Positions 61,101-64,000 of a stretch of DNA of 64,000 nt are shown here, one piece after another. The DNA is from Gammaproteobacteria bacterium. GTDB lineage: Bacteria; Pseudomonadota; Gammaproteobacteria; JAJFKG01. How positions within the stretch are numbered: position 1 is the first letter of the stretch; each line of letters begins with the position of its first letter. The stretch is taken from assembly GCA_021773335.1 (NCBI GenBank), contig JAJFKG010000049.1, forward strand, positions 1 through 64,000. The letters run 5' to 3'. The notes below the pieces were generated by a model. That model was not told the origin of the DNA, searched no databases, and saw nothing but the letters and a program-made list of their open reading frames with translations. A program made the position numbers and the translations under genes.

Positions 61101-64000
61101 TTAAGTGAGGCATTAAACAAACAAATATCAGTGCCACTGTTATTCCAAAACAATACAATTAAGGCACTTGCAGTTGCGCTATCTACTCTCGAAGAGAACG
61201 TTTTTATTCCGCCAACAACGCAGACAATAGCACCACTATCATTCGCGCAACAAAGACTCTTGTTTATTGAAAAATTTTCAGGAGGCACCAGCGCCTACCA
61301 TGTTCCTTTGTGCTTTAAACTCGGCCCTAATTCAGATATAGAAAGGCTGAAATATGCACTCCAAGTCACTATCAATCGCCATGAAGTGTTGAGAACAATT
61401 TATCGCTATGATTCTCAGGGAAAAAACTATCAACAAGTAATTACTCAAACACTGCCTATCAAAAACATTAAAATTGATGTAGCAAGACTTGAAGACATGC
61501 TTGCAGAAGATCTGCAACAAACATTTAACTTAGAGGAAATGCTCCCAATCAGAGCCACCGTCTATCAAACCACATCAAATTACTATTTCTTGATAACCAT
61601 CCATCATATCGCCTTTGATGGATGGTCGATTGCTATATTTATTGAAGAGCTGACTCACTGTTATTTAAGTTTATGTAGCAATAAACAAACCAACCTACAA
61701 CCATTACAGATACAATATAAAGACTTTTCCGTGTGGCAAAGGCAATATTTACAGGATAAAGGATTAGCATCACATCTTAGCTATTGGAAACAAACCCTCG
61801 CCAACGCAAAGCCACTGTTGTTTCCTTATGATTTTCCGCGCCCAGCTCAAATAGATCACCGTGGTGACAGTATTAAACTTCAATTCAGTGAACACACATC
61901 ATTGCGCTTGCGTAAAACAGCTAGCAAATTAAATATCAGCCTTTATACACTACTCTTGTCCGGCTTTTTTTGCCTTCTATACAAATACACTGGACAAAAA
62001 GATATTGCAATTGGCACACCCATAGCTAATCGCCATTATCCACAAGTCAAAGATTTGATTGGTTTGTTCGCCAATACCTTAGTGATTCGAGAATCAATTG
62101 ATCCTCTAATGACAATGAGTGAATTTATTCAAAATTTAAAACAAACTTTGTCTGCAGCTCAAACCCACCAAGATGTTCCCTTTGAAGTGTTGGTGGATGC
62201 TTTAAACCTTGAGCGCGACCAAAGCCAGCATCCTTTATTCCAAGTTTCATTTAGAGTACAAAGTTTTATTCCTAAGACATCATTTAACCTTTGTGACGTT
62301 GATTTTTTGTTAAAAGCATCACCCTTTGACTTTGATATTCTCATCGATGATAGCAATAGCACACTGTGTGGAAAATTAACGTATGCCACCAGTTTATTCA
62401 AAAAAGAGACCATTCAACAATTAAGCAATCACTATCAATACCTACTAAGACAATTAACAGAAGCTATCAACCAAAAAATCTGTGACTACCAAAGCTTGTT
62501 GCCAGAAGAGCAACAAAAGCTCGTCTATGAATGGAACTTGACCGATAAGGACTATCCCGCGCAAAAGAATTATGTGCAAATTTTCGAGGATCAGGTAAGC
62601 AAAACTCCAGAAAAAATAGCACTGTGTCATCAAGGAACAAAGCTCTCTTATTCTCAGCTAAATGCCGAAGCTAATCGTCTTGCCCATCATCTGCAAACAC
62701 ATTTAAAGGTCCGTCAAAATACGTTGATTATCCTTTATTTCGACCGCAGCATCGAAATGGTAATAAGTTTACTCGCCATCATGAAAGCTGGCGCAGCTTA
62801 TGTCCCAGTAGGCACCAATTATCCTCTGGCAAGAATTCAGTACATCGTCGATGATACTGATACCCAAGCCATATTAACCACGCAACCCTTAAAAACGCAA
62901 CTACAGGGAATAAGCAATGTTAAGATTATTCCTGTTAACCGCGACCATATTCACAAATACCCAACAAAAAATTTAGGTATATACACGCCCACACTAAATT
63001 TAGCTTACGTTATCTATACGTCCGGTACAACTGGCACCCCCAAAGGTGTCATGATTAGTCATCAGTCGCTTAATAATTATATTCATTGTGCGAAGACTTA
63101 CCTGAAGCAGATTGAGCGTATTGATTTTTCCAGTGAGCTCTCCTTTGACTTATCCGTTACAACCACCCTATTACCACTTGCCACAGGAAAGTGTCTTTTT
63201 ATTTATAGCGGTAACTTGAGTGACACTAGTCGCTATCTGGAACACCTTAATAAACATAAAATCCAATTTATTAAATCAACGCCTTCTTTTTTACAGCAGC
63301 TACCATTTGCAAAATTACTGCATAAACTCGATATTTGCTTTATTGGTGGTGAAAAGAGTGAACTCTCCTTTATTCGTGCCATCAAACAGTTTATCCATAG
63401 GGTATATGATGAATATGGCCCTACTGAGACGACGGTCGGGGCAACTTTATTTGAGTGCGATGAGCATACACATAATATAGGCAAACCTTACCCTAACTAT
63501 AAATTATACGTACTTGATACACACAAAAAGCCAACCCCACTAGGCGTGGTAGGCGAGCTTTATATCGCAGGCGCGGGACTTGCTATGGGTTACTTAAATC
63601 AACCAAGACTTACCGAGGAAAAATTTATATCCAATCCATTTGCGACACCAAGCGACATAAACAAAGGCTATACACGTCTCTATCGCACAGGCGACCTTGT
63701 AAAACGCTTAGCAAATGGCAACTTAACCTATATAGGTCGAATTGATTCACAAGTAAAACTCTACGGCCATAGAATAGAGTTGGGAGAAATAGAAAATAAT
63801 TTACTAGAAAATCCCCTAGTAAAGCAAGCCTGCGTATTATTAAAAACGTCTCGACAGCGCAACTTTTTAGTAGCCTATATAGTCACCTGTGGAAACGAAA
63901 AATTAAGTGATGAAAAAATACTAGACGACCTTTCTGAAAGAATGCCTGGATATATGCTGCCAACACATATTATTCATTTATCACACTTCCCATTAACAAC
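55170..64000 (+). CDS. Non-ribosomal peptide synthetase, predicted Ser-Cys(thiazole)-Asn (3' end outside window)
   Basis: One frame is open from the ATG at 55170 to the window end, giving 2,943 residues so far; a TAG at 55155 fixes the start region. Domain order: A1 (55255-56775; YTSGTTGKPKG, NLYGPTEA, GRNDSQIKLHGYR) with code DVWHFSLID(K), a serine code. T1 (GGNS, Ser codon 56913). Cyclization domain (57090-58390) with LTNAQQAYLYGR, DxxxxDxxS at 57465-57491, VGDFT and SQVYLD. A2 (58430-60930) with code DLYNLSLIW(K), the cysteine code, carrying an FMN-oxidase-like insert (about 59790-60700; KYRYPSSGHSYAIQSYLSI). T2 (Ser codon 61071). Condensation domain with HHIAFDG at 61602-61622. A3 (from 62520) with code DLTKFGEVG(K), close to the asparagine code. 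There is no N-terminal condensation domain, so Ser is the starter. Confidence 0.95.
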   Translation, partial: MDITKDNQSQISLAEVKPCTQPSASLYWPEEKTIHELFERQARETPNDIAVLFQDESLTYHALNLRANTLARRIRSETNVIPDTLIAICLDRSIEMIVAILATMKAGGAYIPIDPRYPKERIQYIIDNANARLILSKTHLIDKLSQINNSSCVAIEPAYQQGFPSNNLSHVNSPNDLAYVIYTSGTTGKPKGVAITHNASINRLLWQKHHYNFNSNDRVLQKTPFVFDVSVWELLLPLLSGGRLVFAKPEGHKDPNYLQQVIEAHQISKLHFVPSMLAVFLDYIEYHKIPRLSNLEHVFCSGENLPISLAKRFKHSFPLIKLHNLYGPTEATIDVCSNDDIQESDDVVHIGKPIANIQFYVLSPKLVPIKKGDIGELYISGIGLARGYINQPKLTEKSFIRNSFINKNKTSNNHSVLYKTGDLVRYLADGNLEYIGRNDSQIKLHGYRIELSEIETILLSVANVKQACVLVKTINDYKQLIGYITLFEHVNFNENKMLDVLAEQLPDYMLPNKLICLQKFPLTENGKLDRDALPEPSNLTSETTFVAPHSGLQKKLSALWETLLQVKKVSVNDNFFHLGGNSLLAIRLVGLVNLKLNCNITVKDIYTTKTIASLANLITQSQFGYRYKDYLITKGFVNKHDAFNLTNAQQAYLYGRLDNFELGNTSAHVYFELNFNRFSCERFEQALNILLQRHSALRTIFADGSQRTLSRVPYYKLAQHGIINDKKLLSIRQRLSHKIYNTTHWPLFDYELSRYNNQFILHVSYDVLIMDGASAVIFFDELSKLYNANEINNVNLPILSVGFRDYMLAYDRVRASKHFEKAKQYWLQNLNHYDFDVNLPMHCKASQIKKPRFARLTQTLEKEKWQRIEEKAKHYSISTTSVVLYAYGQILLKWSGQNNFCINLTLFNRLQLHEQINHLVGDFTVLELFNFKRDVNESIKQAISNVHDELWDDIEHNLFDGIDLQRLLRDSLAIKQTQSLSPIVLTSLLGNPNTHFSFDGYQDMGYGITQTSQVYLDNKAYQTPDGLIAEWDYLEQLFEPDIIKKMHQDYCVMLNNLAEADWQSLPLVPGLSRHDQNVIDQANSEAFQLPASTLFDLFNASANSKPNNVAIIDSHGSYAYHEIAHYSHNLASYLYQHGKQKNHGLIGILSEKGYQQAVAALGIMRIGSTYLPLGYDWPLARIKTILEESGVQTIFVSRRALQRLAKNTEIHKQYQWLIIEDAIVNASSHLALPSPPNSSDIAYVIFTSGSTGKPKGVTISHCSAVNTILAVNTKLNIGEQDRILALSELNFDLSVYDIFGLLAAGGAIVFPTQERTKEPAHWAKLVTQNNITLWNSVPQLMQLLVDTMTHSSIYANLRAILLSGDWIPLQLPQQIKSRNTGITIFSLGGATEGSIWSIWYEVKNINGHWSSIPYGKAMPNQKMYVLNTFGEHCPCDVLGEIYIGGVGVAEGYWQDEERTQASFINHNTLGKLYKTGDLGKWHKDGYIVFQGRKDHQVKINGYRVELEEIAYQLQRLPGIEKALARYLNNRLIAYIIKTSNKPSESSLNKKSFILAQHGVRNDLTPHYQIPVTLNEKAYRSRKSYRQFKPQALTSLPLTPAPQITQAQIAPKFALSIDELAKLLSPLCSIKLLDKALPKYRYPSSGHSYAIQSYLSIPANQILGIESGYYYFHPITHQLHRLDATTATTALQIQFKLYLPAIEPLYDKESLRLAYLEIGHILYCLDQAFATMKISYAIKIDDEASHPYINLLTLTLNKSGETLVEPPLESTFLLNDKGHYSAEQKTYNLNQQSIFLQISEQGQLLANAKGMLVFTGENNPLAFIKAGFEAQHLAEQWLKHGIGSCPIGYVPIDSVIYSLVVGYIDDTVLAQAVSQTSAIKLNHYLSNQLSLDLPTHMVPNCYMQLHELPLTANSKINYNALPLPKLADETKYIAPSTKLEKTIAIIWQKLLNCKKISIIDNFFQLGGNSILTIKAAHLLSEALNKQISVPLLFQNNTIKALAVALSTLEENVFIPPTTQTIAPLSFAQQRLLFIEKFSGGTSAYHVPLCFKLGPNSDIERLKYALQVTINRHEVLRTIYRYDSQGKNYQQVITQTLPIKNIKIDVARLEDMLAEDLQQTFNLEEMLPIRATVYQTTSNYYFLITIHHIAFDGWSIAIFIEELTHCYLSLCSNKQTNLQPLQIQYKDFSVWQRQYLQDKGLASHLSYWKQTLANAKPLLFPYDFPRPAQIDHRGDSIKLQFSEHTSLRLRKTASKLNISLYTLLLSGFFCLLYKYTGQKDIAIGTPIANRHYPQVKDLIGLFANTLVIRESIDPLMTMSEFIQNLKQTLSAAQTHQDVPFEVLVDALNLERDQSQHPLFQVSFRVQSFIPKTSFNLCDVDFLLKASPFDFDILIDDSNSTLCGKLTYATSLFKKETIQQLSNHYQYLLRQLTEAINQKICDYQSLLPEEQQKLVYEWNLTDKDYPAQKNYVQIFEDQVSKTPEKIALCHQGTKLSYSQLNAEANRLAHHLQTHLKVRQNTLIILYFDRSIEMVISLLAIMKAGAAYVPVGTNYPLARIQYIVDDTDTQAILTTQPLKTQLQGISNVKIIPVNRDHIHKYPTKNLGIYTPTLNLAYVIYTSGTTGTPKGVMISHQSLNNYIHCAKTYLKQIERIDFSSELSFDLSVTTTLLPLATGKCLFIYSGNLSDTSRYLEHLNKHKIQFIKSTPSFLQQLPFAKLLHKLDICFIGGEKSELSFIRAIKQFIHRVYDEYGPTETTVGATLFECDEHTHNIGKPYPNYKLYVLDTHKKPTPLGVVGELYIAGAGLAMGYLNQPRLTEEKFISNPFATPSDINKGYTRLYRTGDLVKRLANGNLTYIGRIDSQVKLYGHRIELGEIENNLLENPLVKQACVLLKTSRQRNFLVAYIVTCGNEKLSDEKILDDLSERMPGYMLPTHIIHLSHFPLT

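Overview
The window is a moderately AT-rich stretch of a gammaproteobacterial chromosome. The tRNA-Tyr/Gly/Thr-tufB cluster at the left edge is the arrangement known from gammaproteobacteria. The mix of a complete type VI secretion system, a eukaryotic-type PARP-like ADP-ribosyltransferase, a poly-serine HAD protein and amino-acid/MFS permeases would fit a host-associated lineage such as Legionellales/Coxiellaceae. That placement is an inference, not something a marker gene here proves.

Left part (1-15,200): partial tufB and three tRNAs, acetyl-CoA synthetase, a periplasmic beta-carbonic anhydrase with a PBP4-type carboxypeptidase, an isocitrate-lyase/PEP-mutase family enzyme, an EamA exporter, a large poly-serine HAD protein and a DUF938 methyltransferase. 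Two solitary ATPase-nuclease genes (8192-9649 and 13931-15199) each follow directly behind a perfect 33-34 bp inverted repeat with a short loop. The two repeats differ in overall sequence but share an AAGTATA core and the same layout.

Middle part (15,100-28,150), nearly all on the minus strand: an APC amino-acid permease, then a tight five-gene operon (20,861 to 16,996). It encodes a CitD-like carrier protein, a CitE-like lyase, a SerRS-like amino acid:[carrier protein] ligase, CitG and CitX. No CitF or CitC is present, so this does not look like citrate lyase. It looks like an aminoacyl-thioester system that uses the citrate-lyase prosthetic group. Upstream lie a UbiD-family decarboxylase and a PARP-like protein. 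A two-component system and an MFS permease follow. Composite REP-like palindromic repeats, about 90 bp per unit in two related families, punctuate the region from 2.9 to 21.3 kb.

T6SS (28,300-49,150): all thirteen core components are present. PAAR-like DUF4280, a MORN protein, VgrG, a second TssC, and TssC, B, A, H, G, F, E are on the minus strand. Hcp and TssJ, K, L, M are on the plus strand. TssM is short and lacks a recognisable Walker A. A protein resembling permuted NlpC/P60 (LRAT/YiiX-like) enzymes follows TssM and is a candidate effector.

Right part (49,400-64,000): a secreted protein of unknown function, an MFS transporter, and a non-ribosomal peptide operon. The operon has an ATP-grasp ligase, an unrecognised 796-residue protein and a giant NRPS that runs off the window. 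The NRPS reads A(Ser)-T-Cy-A(Cys, with an embedded oxidase domain)-T-C-A(Asn), so the product should start Ser-thiazole-Asn.
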